From NCBI GenBank assembly GCA_905182995.1, contig CAJJDP010000014.1, forward strand, positions 522,711-586,710: a stretch of DNA of 64,000 nt. Reading direction: 5' to 3'. Positions 49,401 to 62,577 of the stretch are shown piece after piece. How positions within the stretch are numbered: the stretch's first letter is position 1; the number at the start of each line of letters is the position of its first letter. A program made the position numbers and the translations under genes. The DNA is from Paramecium octaurelia (taxonomy: Eukaryota; Ciliophora; Oligohymenophorea; Peniculida; Parameciidae). The notes under the pieces were generated by a model. That model was not told where the DNA came from. It saw only the letters and a list, made by a program, of their open reading frames with translations, and ran no database searches.

Positions 49401-52400
49401 ATAGAAACTAAGATCTCGAATTTATAAACATAATTTCCAGATGATTCTTAGCTAGAATTATAAGTAGAGGTTTAAGATGACTACTTTTCATATTGTTTTA
49501 ATCAAGGAAAATGGGTTAAATGGAGTGAAGTATTTATATTTATCCTATAAATAGACATAAGCTCCTTAAAAAATACAAGTCTCCATGCAATTTCATGAGA
49601 TTTTTGCATAAACAGCAGAGACTATTAGAAATGATTACTTATGTTAGTTAGGGTTGCATTTTTTGTTTGCAGGTCCTACTGGTACTGGTAAGTCTTTATC
49701 TATGAATAAATATCAATAATTCTTAATAACTTGTTCTGGCTAGACTACTGCAAATATATTATAAAGATTAATAGAAACAAAAATTAATAAGAGAAGAAAG
49801 AAAGGTCATTATTACGCAGAGGAAGGATAAATCAGAATTTTTGTAGATGACTTAAATATGCCCTATAGAGAACCTGAAGGATCAGTTCCAGCAGTTGAAC
49901 TTTTAAGGTAATGGATGGAAATGAATGGATGGTATGATTTAGAAACTAAAGAATTCAAATACATTTGCGATATAACATTTTTAGGAGCAATTCACCCTGT
50001 AGAAAGAAACTAGATTACTTTAAGATATTTAAGATTTTTTAATCTTTTATATATTGGTGGTTTTAACTAACAAAGTTTAACAATTATGCTGAATGTCTTC
50101 GGTGAATGGCTAATAATGAATTAAGTAGAAGAAATCAGAGATTTAAAAAATAAATTGGTTGAGAAAACAATCAATCTTTATTCAAATGTTTAGAAATTGT
50201 TATTACCAACTCCTTAGAAATCTCATTATATATATAATTTAAGAGATATATTTAAAATATTTGAAGGAATCAGTAAGGTTAAAGTCATTGAAAACTCAAT
50301 TCATTTATTTAAATTATGGGCTCATGAATGCTTTAGAGTATTTAGTGATAGACTCATTGATGAGGAAGATCAAAATAAATTCGAATCACTCATACAGGAT
50401 AGTCTAAATAAATTAGGATTAGAATAAATCCAAATCCATAACCTAGTTTTTTCATCATGTTTAAATAAACAATATGAAGAAGTGTATGATTTATCCAAAT
50501 TCAGAGAAAAGCTAAACATGATTTTAGATAAATTTAATTCGCTTGATTCACAGAGTAGACTTCAATTAATCTTTTTTGACATGGCCATCATTCACATTAT
50601 AAGGATTGTTCGTATTTTATCTAATATTTATGGACATGTTTTGATGATAGGGATGGGTGGAACTGGGAGATCTTCATTAAGTAAAATAGCGAATTTCATA
50701 GTATTTAATAAGTCCCTTAAAACGATAGATTCTAGATCTTGGAATGATCAATTATTAATCTAATTAAAAGAAACAGGATTAGAAAATGAATAGAACACAA
50801 TTCTATTTAATGATTCTCAATTTCAATCAGAATATATGCTAGAAGATGTATGTAATTTGATGAGTCATGGCGAAGTATCACATTTATTTCCTCCTGAGGA
50901 AAGGATCAAAATATAGGAAACCACAACTTATAGTTAATTTGTTAAAAATTGTAAATTGAATATCCATGTTGTTTTGTGTATGTAACCGGTAGGACCTCTA
51001 TATAGAAAAAGATTACGAACATTTCCAACCATCATCAATTGTACAACAATAGATTGGTTTTCAACTTGGCCTTAAGATGCCCTTGAATCAACTGCAGAGC
51101 AATTCTTACCTAAATAACTTGTTAAGATGGCTGTGGAAGTACACTATAAGATTCTTTAAATTACTGAAAGGTTTAAGCAAGAACTAAGAAGGTATTTCTA
51201 TGTGACTCCAACTCAATATTTGCAAATGCTTTAAACTTTTTAAATTATTCAGGAATAGAAGATGGGATAATCTTAAGTATTTATTGAGAAATTTGAGAAT
51301 GGAGTTGAACAAATCAAAAAAGCTGAAAATGATGTAGACAGAATCAAAGCTAAATTATTTGAATTGTAACCCAAATTGCAAAAGGCAAATGAAGATAATA
51401 ATCAATTGCTAATTAAGATTCAAAAGCGATAAGAAGAAGCAGATAGGAAGAAGTAAGCATGTGAATATGAAGAGAAATTGTGTCTAAAATAAAGTGAAGA
51501 GGCTAACGAATTGAGAAATAGTTGTTAATAAGCATTAGATAATGTGCTTCCACTATTAACTTAAGCTACTGAAGCATTAGAAAGAATTACTAAGGATGAT
51601 ATGATATTATTGAAATCATTCACAAATCCTCCAGTCTCTGCAGCTATTGTTATGGAGGGTCTAGCATATGCATTTGAAGAGGATCATCTAGTGAAAAGCA
51701 AAAACAAAGAACCTCCTGTTCTATAAGATTATTGGGATTATGCCAAGAAATGCTTGTTAAATGATAAGCTGATTAAGAGAATTAAAAGCTTAAAGTTAGA
51801 GTAGATTAGATAAATATCTTTAAAGAATATCTAAAAGTTGTAGATTTTCGCTAAAAATCCCTTATTTGAAAAGGATAGAGTATTTAATGCTTCAAAGGCT
51901 GCAGGGAATCTAGCACTTTGGATAAGAGCAGTTCTGGAATCCTATATGGCAGTTGAAATAATTGAGCCTAAGAAGGCAGAGTTAAAACAAGCTGAAGAAA
52001 AATTGCAATAGGCTGAAGAACTTGTTTAAGAGAAGAAAAATGCTTTGGAGGTTGTATTAGAAGAGTTACATAATTACTAACTAGAATATAATAGAGCAAA
52101 GGCAGAAAAAGAAAGAATAGAAGAGTAAGTTGTTACGATCAGTTCTTAATTGTAAAGAGCAGAACAATTAATTGCAAATTTAAGTGAAGAAAAGTCAAGA
52201 TGGTAATTAAAAGCATAACAGTATAAAGATAGCTAAAAGAATATTATTGGTGATTGCATGCTCAATTCAGCCATTATTGCTTATTTAGGAGTATTCCCTA
52301 TACAATATAGAGAGATTTGCTTAGACTATTGGAAATCTAGATTGCACGAATACGATGTCTAAATCTCAACCCATTATTCATTACAAAATCAGTTAAGTGA

Positions 52401-55400
52401 TCCTGTGCAAATAAACAGATGGCTTCAATAGAAATTACCTAATGATTAATTTAGTATAGATAACGCCATCATAATGAAGCAATCAACAAGATGGCCACTA
52501 ATGATTGATCCATAACTCTAAGCAAATGAGTGGATCAAAAATATGGAAAATCAAAAAAGCTTAATCATATTTAATGCGATGTGGCCAATCAATTAGATAT
52601 AATTATAACTACAACATGCTATTTAAATTGGTTACGCTGTTTTATTAGAGAATGCAGCATAAACATTGGATCCTTTGTATGAATAAATATTACAATTCAA
52701 CTAATAAAGAGGATAAAGGAATTTATATATCAAATTTGGTGACAAGATGATAGAATACTCTAGTGATTTTAGATTTTATATCACTACTAAACTATCGAAT
52801 CCTCATTATCAGCCTTAAGTTTGTGTAGTTGTGACCATGCTCAATTTTTAGGTTACTTAAGAAGGATTGATAGATCAAATGTTGAATATCGTTGTTAAAA
52901 TTGATGAACCTTTGAAAGACGAATAGAGGAATAAAAACATTTCGTAATATGTGATAAATAAGAATAAATAAATACAGACTGAAAATCTAATTCTAAAATT
53001 ACTATCTGAAGCCTCAGGGGATCTACTAGAAAATGAAGTTCTAATCAAGACTTTATAATAGTCTAAAGATGATGCTTTTGAAATTGAATAGAGATTATAG
53101 AAATTGGAACATGATCAATTACTTTTCAATTAAATTAAGTCATTTTATAATCAAGTAGGTGAACTAGTTTCAAATATATACTTTATTGTAAATGACTTAT
53201 CAATAATCGAACCAACCTATCTGTGGTCATTGGAATTTTACATCTAATAATATTAGAGATCAATTAAGGAGGCCTAATTTGGGAAATAGAAGAGAGTGTA
53301 AAATATCATTGAGAGATTTCTTCATCACATTTACACAACAATAAATCGATCATTATTGGATAAGGATAAATTCATATTTAGATTCTTGTTTTGTTTAAAA
53401 GTACTAAATATACCAATAGAATAAATTAGAACTTGTGTTATTGGTCCCTCTATAACATAAACTGATTTAAAAATGCCCAAACAATATGATTGGTTGACAC
53501 CAAAGATGTGGTTAGGCTTGGTTGATTTGATGGAGAAGTATCCTAAGGATTTCGGATGGCTGGGTTAAGATATGGAAGAAAATCATCAATTTTGGGATGG
53601 GTACTTTTATAGTTAATAATCGTATAAAATACAGATACCTTAGATTGTAAATTAATTCAATTCTTTGATGTTGATAAAGATTATAAAACCTGAACAATTT
53701 ATTAATAGTTTCAATGAATTGGTAAGAACTTTAATGGGTAAGCAATTCTTAGAGAATATCCCATTTACATTTGAATAGTTCTATTAAGAGTCCACTCCCA
53801 CTACGCCCTTATTATGTTTAATCTAACCAGGGAGTGATGCAAGATAAGAAATAATATCGTTGGCAGACAAATTAGGATACTAAGATCATATCTATACAGT
53901 TTCTTTAGGGTAAGGTCAAATATAATTGGCGTTGAAATTGATAAAGAATGGTTTGCATTAAGGTAAATGGGTTTTATTATAAAATTGCCATGTTGCCTAA
54001 TCCTTTATGCCAGAGTTAGAGTAGTTATTTGAAAATCAATTTAAAGGTCCGAATATCAATAAGGAATTTCGATTATGGTTAACAAGTCAACCTACAAATT
54101 TATTTCCACATAATGTTTTATTAAAAAGTATCAATTTATTAAATAATTAATAGCATTGAAATTGACATATGAATTGCCAAGAGGTTTAAAGAACAATATG
54201 TTAAGATCATATTTCTCGTAAGACTAAGAGAAGTTTGAATAATGTAAGAAGTAAGATGAGTGGAAGAATTTATTCTTTTCTTTGACTTTATTTCATGCAT
54301 GCATTTTAGAAAGAAGAAAATATGGTCCTTTGGGATGGAATGTGAGTTATAATTTCTCATAACATGATCTCGAAATATCAAAAGAATAAATTCTCTACAT
54401 CCTGAATCATTAACATGAAATCTAATGGGATGCATTACAATATTTAGTTGCTGAATCAAATTATGGTGGTCGAGTAACAGATCCTTAGGATAGAAAATTG
54501 TTGAATATTCTAGTACATGAATTCTTAAATGAAAACACAGCTAAAGTAGGGTATGTGTTTAGTGAATATGTAAAAATACCAGAATCCAATAATATACATG
54601 GATATATTAACTACATTCAAACCTTGCCAATTGAAGACCCTCCATAACTTTTTGGTTTGCATTCAAATGCAGAAATATATTCCTCAATCTTATAAGTCGA
54701 TCACATCAGTTAAGAAATCTTGTAGGTTTTACCAAGAGCTATTGGAGCACAACAAAATACTGATTATATTTCCAAACAAAAATGCAAAGAAATCATTGAT
54801 TTATTGCCATAACAATTCAATCTTGTAGAATTGGAATAAAAGTATCCCATCTTATCAAAGAATTCTTTGAATACTGTACTACAATAAGATGTTGGCAGAT
54901 ATAACAAACTATTGCGTACAATAAATTCATCTTTGTCTAATCTTATTAAATAGATAGATGGATATATTAATATGTCTGATGATTCCTAAGACATACTGGG
55001 AAATATTATGGATAACAAAGTCCCTAATGAATGGTTGAAACACTCATATTAGACAACGAAACCTTTAGCAACATATATCAAAGATTTGTTAGATAGAGTA
55101 TCCTTTATTCAAAGATGGATCATCCAAGGAGAACCAATACTATATTGGTTAGGTGGTCTATTTTTTATACAAAGCTTTTTAACTGGAATTCTTCAAAATT
55201 ATGCTAGAAAACATTAGATACCAATTGATGAAGTTAAATTTGACTATGAATTCCATTAGAATAGACCAACATAGAAACCTGATGATGGATTTTATGTTGA
55301 AGGCATTTACATTGATGGTGCTAAATTTGATTTTAAGACTAATTCAATAGAAGAACCTGAAAATCTAATACTTTACTACAACTCTCCTATAATACACTTT

Positions 55401-55589
55401 AAACCTACTTTAGAATAATAGATATTACAGAATTATGCATGTCCATTATACAACACTGTTTAGAGAAGAGGAAATGTGACTAGCACTGGAGGATCAGCGA
55501 ATTTCATTTGTAATATTAGAGTACCAATCCGATAATCTGATAGCCATTGGACAAAAAGAGGAGTAGCCATGATTTTATAATTAAATTGA
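43479..55589 (+). CDS. Axonemal dynein heavy chain, inner-arm type (DNAH3/7/12-like)
   Basis: 12.1 kb, about 4,000 aa after a few 20-30-nt introns (e.g. 43519-43543; others near 43650, 44000, 49145, 49535 and 54130). The six-AAA motor is complete: AAA1 GPAGTGKSE (47844) with Walker [14 protein letters not shown]2 GQACAGKTS (48667), AAA3 GPTGTGKS (49672), AAA4 GMGGTGRSS (50650, Arg for Lys). [16 protein letters not shown] in AAA1/2 is typical of the DNAH3/7/12 group. A coiled-coil stalk and microtubule-binding tip lie at about 51,270-52,250, then AAA5/AAA6 and the C-terminal domain ending in VRRG-like QRRGNV and [10 protein letters not shown]. It drives ciliary bending as a single-headed inner arm. 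The frame runs the full length; the exact orthologue is not determined. Confidence 0.96.
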
Positions 55590-56066
55590 TTTATATATTC
55601 TAACGATTGTGTGTTTAGAATCATCACCTTTTATAGGATGGTCAATCTTACCAAAACTTAATTGTGATAGATAATGAAAATAATTCATAAATAATTAGTC
55701 TTTTTATTTAGATGAGATCTTAACAATATGCTTAGCTCCCTATGATTTGTCTTAAAGATCTGTTCATTTGATGAATAATTTTATTTAATTTAAACTAACA
55801 TAAAATTAGCAATTATTATGAAGATTAAGTAATTATATGTTAATTTATTGATTCTTTGATAATAAAAATTACAATGATTTATTACTTAGTCATTTGATGA
55901 GTTATTTTTGAATCATTCGATTTATTTAAAGTGAAGTATTTTTAAATGAGTTTTATAATTGGAATTTATAGGGAATCAGATTAGGGGATTGTTTGAAATA
56001 TTAGATGTTAAGAATATAATATTATAAATATTTGTTTAAATATTTTCACAAAGAAATATAATAAAT
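55590..56066. other. Intergenic AT-rich DNA
   Basis: 477 nt between the dynein gene and the CCT-motif gene, which run in the same direction. No gene or repeat supported. Confidence 0.4.
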
Positions 56067-56984
56067 ATGAATAGATAGTTTACAAAAGAGAAGTCTAGAA
56101 GCAATGAGGGGAGGAATGACAAGAGTGTTATATTATCAAATTGTATAATTATTTTTTATATGCTCAGATATCACGAAGAAGGACTTGGAGCAGGTTAGTG
56201 GGATATTATAACCATAATTAAGAACTTTAAATTTCGATGAACTAACTAATGTATCTAAATTATATATAAAGCATAGGGAACACTCGACGATCATATGAGT
56301 TGCCAAACATTTTTGCATTGCTTGCCTAATCAAGATAATTTGGATTCTTTGAGTGATGATCATATGTGTCCATATAAGAGAAAATATATAATTGACCAAT
56401 TGAAGAATGTCATCAATTAAGGATAGGGTAAACATCTTAAACATTATATAGGTATTAATTTGTCATTGCTGAGAGCATTGCAAAAACGAACTGATTCTTG
56501 TGAGAAGAAAAGTGATATCAATGCCTTAACTGACGATGAAAATATCTCGAATAGAGGATTAGAATAAATTAAGACTGTCATGGATAAGTATTAGGAAAGA
56601 TAATAAAAAATTCAAAGATATAAAAATAAAAGAAGAAATTGGGAACGAAAAATATCTTACTCAGGAAGGTCATAAGTTGCTGAAAAACGATTGAGAATTA
56701 AAGGCAGATTCATAAGTAAAGAAGATTAATAATCAATTAAAAAATTGATAAATAACAAGTAATAGGAAGATTTTTATGATAAAAAACACAATCTTAATAT
56801 CGAGAAATTTCATTTGCATACTAAATTATTTACATATGCAGAGGATCCTAAAATGATTCCCAAAAAATAAATCTTAATGGACATCAGGGATGAGTATCAA
56901 TTTCAGCAATAATAACTAAAGATACTAAAATCAATCAAGACAAAAACTAAAATTTTTTAGATTGTTTAGAAATAAAAATCTTGA
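56067..56984 (+). CDS. CCT-motif (CONSTANS/TOC1-type) nuclear protein
   Basis: Introns 56143-56167 and 56251-56276 give 288 aa; a further 24-nt GT...AG segment near 56449 is in phase, so it may also be spliced. Residues about 165-215 hold the CCT motif: RQQKIQRYKNKRRNWERKIS, then YSGRSQVAEKRLRIKGRFIS, matching the plant pattern RYREKRKxRxFxKxIRYxxRKxxAExRxRxxGRF. In plants this basic motif binds DNA with NF-Y partners and carries nuclear localisation. No B-box or response-regulator domain is present; the N-terminal half is acidic, with DDHMSCQTFLHCLPNQD. The C-terminus is a Gln/Lys-rich helix. Likely a transcription regulator; targets unknown. Confidence 0.75.
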
Positions 56985-57070
56985 AACAATTATATTATAT
57001 AACAAGATATTAATTATTATGTTAATAAATTCATATTAATGGAATTAGAATTAAATTATAAATATATAGA

Positions 57071-58969
57071 TCAAAATTGAAGTTACTACTTATTTCTTGA
57101 ATCAGGCTTTGACTTAACATTAGTGAATGTTTGCTTAAGAAGATTTTCAAAGTTTGTTTATAACTAAAGATTTGTTAACCCTTACTTTGGATTTTTTTTA
57201 AGAGTCTTTTTAATCAATTTATCTAATGTTGCCTTGTTTAAAATGACGTTGTTATTATTTTTATCTTAATCTTTAGTAAAATAAAACTGCGAAGAGAACA
57301 TTGGTTAAAAGGCAATGTTTTACTTCTGTTCTCTTTAGATTTATTCAAAAAAGTATTTATCATTTTAACTCAGTTATTTGATGTTCAATTTTTGAAGATC
57401 TGGAATGTAAGGAGGTTTAACTTATTTATTAATAAAAGACACTAAATCCACGTCTCTAAACCATTTGTGTGAAAAGATTTCATCAATTCCAAAACGAGAA
57501 CCTAATCTCCTATGAGGATCTTTGACCATCAATTATCTTATTAAATCTTTAATATCTGTACTTAGATAATCTGGAAATTCAACCTATTCCTTAAGCAATC
57601 TGGCATATATGATATTTTTATCCTCAGCATAAAAGGGAGGTAATCCAGTTACAAATTCATATAATAGACATCCTAAACAATAATAATCAACTAACTAAGT
57701 ATGACCTGTTGTCTAAAACATTTCAGGAGCCATATACTCAGGTGAACCACAGAATGAATAAGCACATGTATCTTTGGTCATATTAGGTCTAGCCAAACCA
57801 AAGTCAGCCAATTATATGTGACCACTAGAATCAATTAAAATGTTCTCTGGTTTAATATCTCTATAAATTATCTATTCATTGTGTAGGAATCCTATGGCTA
57901 AGATAACTTCAATAATGTAAAATTTGGCTTGTTATTCTGAGAGTCTTTGGAGTCTTTTGATGAAATTGAACATTTCTCCTCCAGGACAATATTCGATTCC
58001 AAAAACAATCCAATTTTTAGTTTCAAAAGCACATTCGATTTGATTAGTAAAAATAGAACCACTATAAGTGCTTTGAATGAGAATGTCTCTTTCATTCAAT
58101 ATTAGATCTTACTTTTAATGCTATTAGATAAATTATTTATTAATCAATTTAAGGGCTATAAATTTGCCATCTATTAATGATCTGGCTAAGATGACAGTTG
58201 AGAATCCGCCTTTGCCAATAATGGAAATGAATTGAAAACTACTTAAATTGATTCGTTTAATGTTTTAATTATAAATAGGCTTCAACCTAATTGTTTTATT
58301 GATAAAAGAATCCATTGGTAAATTTGGTTGTTATAAATAGTAATCAATAGCATAGTTTTCATCCACTGTTGAGAATCCTATAATCGGAATGTTGTTCTGT
58401 TGCTTTTATTTCAGGAGATTAGTTATTTTATCAGTAGTGATTTGGGGAGTGAAACGATAGTTTTGAACATCTTCTTATGAATAGTGAACATAAATTGATA
58501 TTTCTTACTTCTGAATTTTATCTTGAGATTGTGATTTTCCAATTCCAGTATACATCGTACTCCCAATTAGTTCTTCCATACTATTTCTTCTTGTCATTGA
58601 GCCTTAAATAGGTTTGAGTTATTGACTATTTTATTTTTAAGGATTCGAGTTTTTCTATGTGAGAAGTAGATTAACACCTTTTGTAATGTGGAAAAAATTT
58701 TCAGTTGGAATACGTAATTATTTGCTTATGGGTCTTATTTTATCTTTTGAAACAGACTTTTGGGATTTCTATAAGCTATTAACTCTTTCAGTCAAGCTCC
58801 CATTATTTGTTTTGGTAATATAATTTGATCTAACAACAAAATCCTCAATGACTCCCTGGGATATCTTCCTATTGGGAAATCGTTAAGGGGAGATCAAAGT
58901 GTTCTTAGAGATTTAGGTTTTTTACTAAACAGCCAATCTTGATGGAGAAATTAGTATTTAATGTTACAT
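57071..58969 (-). CDS. AGC-family protein kinase with long N-terminal extension
   Basis: A single 632-aa exon. About 225 residues of Ser/Gln-rich sequence precede the kinase; within it EISIYVHYSQEDVQNYRF, TDKITNLLKQ and IGFSTVDENYAIDYYL may form a ubiquitin-like or Ras-binding fold. The kinase has GKGGFSTVI, FIALKLINK, IIYRDIKPENILID (YRD in place of HRD), LADFGLARP and the T-loop FCGSPEYMAPEMF, then LLYEFVTGLPPFYAEDK and LGSRFGIDEIFSHKWF. The T-loop and C-tail place it with the AGC group (PKA/S6K/SGK). The C-tail runs about 100 residues; a clear FxxF[ST]F motif is not seen, FSSQFYFTKD being the nearest. It faces the CCT-motif gene tail to tail. Confidence 0.92.
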
Positions 58970-59011
58970 AATTATATTAATAATCCAAATATTAAATGTT
59001 AAAATGCCAGG

Positions 59012-59642
59012 ATGAATTAAGCAAATGAAGTTAATTAGACTCAGTTAAATAACATACTAAGAATTGAATGGGACTAAAGGGATTGAGCAATCTTTTATTG
59101 TATCCTATAAGATATTAATATCAATTCAGAGGAATCCTTAGATTTTATAACAAAGCTCAACTTTACAATTAATATCATTTGGCAAATTGGATTATTAAAA
59201 ATCTCTAAAAATAGTAACATTTCTCCTTTGAATTTCAAATATAACCCAAATATGACATTATCAATTTAATGCTTATTATTGACTACAATAACTTACACTT
59301 TTTAAAGGTTATGTAAAAGGGAGAGTTCTTATTAATGAGTGTAAATCGGTATTTGATAGCTCAATTGGAACTTTGAGATAATAATTAAAATTGAGAAAAA
59401 GAAATTTTCATAACAATTTTAACAAATAACTATTTTGCATAATATAATGACTGACTTTATTGTATAGGAATGAACATTATGACTTTGTAGTTAATTTGAA
59501 AAACCTAATGAGTTTACCTATTAAGACAACTAGAGTTAAGATTTATGAAGAGTAGTAACAGCAGTAGCAAAAAAGAAGATAAAGTGGGAGATATGAATAA
59601 TATTTGTTACAAACTTCTTGTTTATATCAAAAAAAGAGATGA
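59012..59642 (+). CDS. Hypothetical protein, introns not fully resolved
   Basis: Several frames that look coding follow one another in a consistent order: MNQANEVNQTQLNNILRIEW, EESLDFITKLNFTINIIWQ, FLKVMQKGEFLLMSVNRYL, and a last exon with NEHYDFVVNLKNLMSLPIKT and a Gln/Lys/Arg tail ending at TGA 59640. Intron-sized GT...AG gaps lie between, but I could not fix all joins. Protein-like, unrecognised. The start lies 43 nt from the start of the divergent AGC kinase gene, so both must share a compact promoter. Confidence 0.45.
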
Positions 59643-59890
59643 ACCACATTCAGTGATCTTTGAAGCAAGAAATGCATGATTATAATTAATCAATGAAGAA
59701 TAAAGTGAGAAATAAAAAACTCTTTGAAAATCGAATAGATTTATAATATATGTTAGGGTGTTTTGCATAATCTATTATAATACATATGGGTATTCTCATT
59801 AATATAGAGAAGAGATTAGTTATAATTTAAGATAATGGGGGAGATTCTAGAAACAATTTTTGAATGTATAAAAATATATTAAATATTAAA

Positions 59891-60359
59891 ATGTAATAAG
59901 CTATTCCTAATATAACACCAGAAGTCAAATAAAGATTGGAAGATTAAGGATTCAAGCCATTTAAATATAGACCATTGCCAGAATATGCAAATCCCCATTC
60001 ACTTTAATGTATACTCATTCTTACATAGATTGGTTGACTAATGCTGGTTTAGGACTCATTTGTCTTCTTGGCAGACATTATGCTTCTTCCCAATAATCCA
60101 TTAGAATATTATGGTCTGCATCTGCTGTATTCATTCCTCTATATGCCATTGCTACCAATGCTAAACTTGATGGATTGAGATAAAACAACTTTTATAGGTT
60201 TCCATTTCACCATTCAACTTTAGAAAAACTTTGGATGATAGACTTGAATTGCATCCATTGACCAGGAGAGCTTGGGAAAGAGCCAAATAAACTCACAAGG
60301 AGTATTAGGATCAATTGAGAGAGGAGATTGCTACTTTGGAAGCAGAGTTGAGGAAATGA
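59891..60359 (+). CDS. Small two-span membrane protein
   Basis: Introns 60009-60028 (20 nt) and 60198-60223 (26 nt) leave 140 aa. After a polar N-terminus with FKPFKYRPLPEYANPHSLQY come two hydrophobic segments, WLTNAGLGLICLLGRHY and IRILWSASAVFIPLYAIATN, and then a charged helix (ERAKQTHKEYQDQLREEIAT). The layout resembles small accessory subunits of ciliate mitochondrial respiratory complexes or ATP synthase, but no family is recognised, so that is only a suggestion. Codon use suggests good expression. Confidence 0.65.
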
Positions 60360-60392
60360 AATTATTGCATATAATAATAAAATTATATAATC

Positions 60393-61136
60393 ATGGATGA
60401 TTATCTTCTAACTAGCATAACAGTTTTAGTAGTAGAATTACAAAGTAAACTATTAACTCCTGAACAATAAGGAAATAGAATTCAAACTTGAAATATTACA
60501 CAATAAGAATAATGTCATATCATAATAGATATTATCAAATAAGAACTCTTATTAAATAACCAAAAAGGAAATTGATTACATAATTCTTCATTGAAGAAAT
60601 CAAAGATTAACTGAGATAAAGTGAAAACAAAGTCAATAATATTGACTGTAAAATAAGTGATTAAATCTCTATTGATCTAGGATCAAAGATTAAAAGATAT
60701 AATTCATATTATATAAGGAAAATATAACGAATAAAAACACTATTACTTGTACCTTAAATAATAAGCTTCATTTTAAAGTGAAAAACACTATAATGGAGTC
60801 AATTATTCAAGTCAATCTAATAAAGGTGGATAACTTGACTCTGCTCCTTCCAATTCATCCCGACTTAAACACCAATAATAAAATATCTTACAACTGATAG
60901 CTTTAAATAACAAGATAAATAGTAGAATGGAACTACTAACTAAAATCAAAACTCTAGAACTAATTCAATGCTATATGAAAATTACAATCTCAGATTATTC
61001 TACAAATGAGATATAGTTTCGTAATGATCAACAAATAGAAGTTGAAGTTAAGGATGAAGGATAAGAAGAAATCAACAATTACATTTACTTTATTTTTATA
61101 GACATTGTAGTAATTATTGCAGTTTAAATCATATGA
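60393..61136 (+). CDS. Hypothetical coiled-coil protein with C-terminal membrane span
   Basis: From ATG 60393 a series of helical frames runs to TGA at 61134, with two or three small introns not fully fixed. Recognisable parts: FKLEILHNKNNVISQQILSN, EEIKDQLRQSENKVNNIDCK, a Gln/Ser/Asn-rich middle with NYSSQSNKGGQLDSAPSNSS, and the end QEEINNYIYFIFIDIVVIIA, a single terminal span. This is the shape of a tail-anchored SNARE or tether, but the heptads are too poor to call one. Only 34 nt separate it from the gene before. Confidence 0.45.
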
Positions 61137-61197
61137 TTGCTTTATGATGAAGATATTCTTTGATTTTAATCTATTATTTTATTGTTATTATTATTAT

Positions 61198-62343
61198 ATG
61201 GAAGATTAGATTGATAACGAATTTCTTGATGAAAATCCAGAAAACCAAGATCTAGAATCATGCGATCTTTGCAATAGGAAGTTTCATCCCGAAAGAATTG
61301 AAAGACATCTTATTGCTTGTCAAAAAGCACAATAAAAATAATAAGAAAGGGATAAAATAATATAAAAAAAGAAAAAACAAATTGAACAGAAAAAATAGCA
61401 ACTTCAATAAATGGATGTTGAAATAATTAAAACTAATTGGAGAGAGGAACATCAAAAATTTTAAGAGTAAATCTAGTATAACCGAAAATTAAAATAAGTA
61501 ATAACAGCATAATATATTAAGTTAGAAACTGAAGGATAAGATGTCAATTAGTTAAAACCTCTAGAAACCAAAGTAAATTCCAATTATGTTTTTTGCGAAT
61601 ATTGTGAAAGGCATTTTGATAAACGTAACAATTAAATATTTATCTCTAAGATGTTGCTGAAAGACATATACCTAAGTGTAAAGAAATCATAGCTAAACCT
61701 AAACCTCCCAGAAAGAAGACTGTTGAAATGATCTAACCTTCTTAGCCTTCACTTTAAGAGAAAAGATAAGCCTAAGTTAGCACACCATCTACTTCTAGTT
61801 AAATGGAAAGGAAACCAATTATCAAAAAGCAGCTATCAGATTCATCATAACAATTTAGACCTACTAGCTTATAAAAATTTATAGCGGAATAATCTGGCAA
61901 AGCGAATTTAACAAACATAGGTATCTAATCAAATTCTAAGCAGGTTTTATTGACTGTAAGGCAAGAGCTACAGCTATCTAAGATACAGAATGTCCACATT
62001 GTAATAGAAGATTTATATCCAAGGCAGCTGAAAGACACATTCCAATTTGTGAAAAATTAACAAGAAAACACTCCTTTCGTATTACTATTTAATTAACAAT
62101 TAAGAAATCAAATATCAAAATAGAAAGAGCGTTCCCATTAAACAAAATAATTTAATGATGTTGACTCCTACAGCTATGTTACCTTAGATTTAAAGAAAAA
62201 CCAATAAGTAATTAGAAACCGGAACTTTGCCTCCAATTGGAAATAGTTAAAAATTTTGTACAGAATGTGGAAATAGATTCTAGGCAAATCATAAATATTG
62301 CGGTGGATGTGGACGTAAAAGAGAACCTGAAATTGTAATTTGA
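61198..62343 (+). CDS. C2HC zinc-finger protein (ZC2HC1/ZNF474-like)
   Basis: Introns 61625-61650, 61921-61943 and 62079-62104 leave 356 aa. Three C2HC fingers of the zf-C2HC_2 form C-x2-C-x12-H-x3/4-C are seen: SCDLCNRKFHPERIERHLIAC near residue 21 (positions only in part), then VFCEYCERHFDKDVAERHIP and ECPHCNRRFISKAAERHIPI, each followed by the last Cys. The C-terminus is a double CxxC ribbon, KFCTECGNRF and HKYCGGCGRK. A charged coiled coil lies between fingers 1 and 2, and a Ser/Gln-rich stretch between 2 and 3. Members of this family are often ciliary or basal-body proteins; function here is inferred only. Confidence 0.82.
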
Positions 62344-62577
62344 AATAACGCATTCATGACACACTTATTATTATATAAATATGATACACTTTTTCCAGTT
62401 TTATTTTTTAATTATCTTATATTAAAAATTCTACTTGAGACTTATCGAATTCACATCCAAATACTTTCTACTAAATGAAATACTAATTATCCACTTTATT
62501 CTGGATAGCAAAGAAAATTATAAATTCGAGTTTGTTAGATTTTCTAATAAAGAAATAAATTATGTAGATGAGATTTA

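Noticed and set aside
49140..49600. Apparent frameshift in the dynein heavy chain between AAA2 and AAA3
   Set aside because: Introns of 26 nt (near 49145) and 25 nt (near 49533) restore the frame on both sides; no mutation is needed.
54139..54459. Minus-strand 106-aa frame over the dynein C-terminal region
   Set aside because: Antisense shadow of AAA6/C-terminal dynein sequence that aligns with the family.
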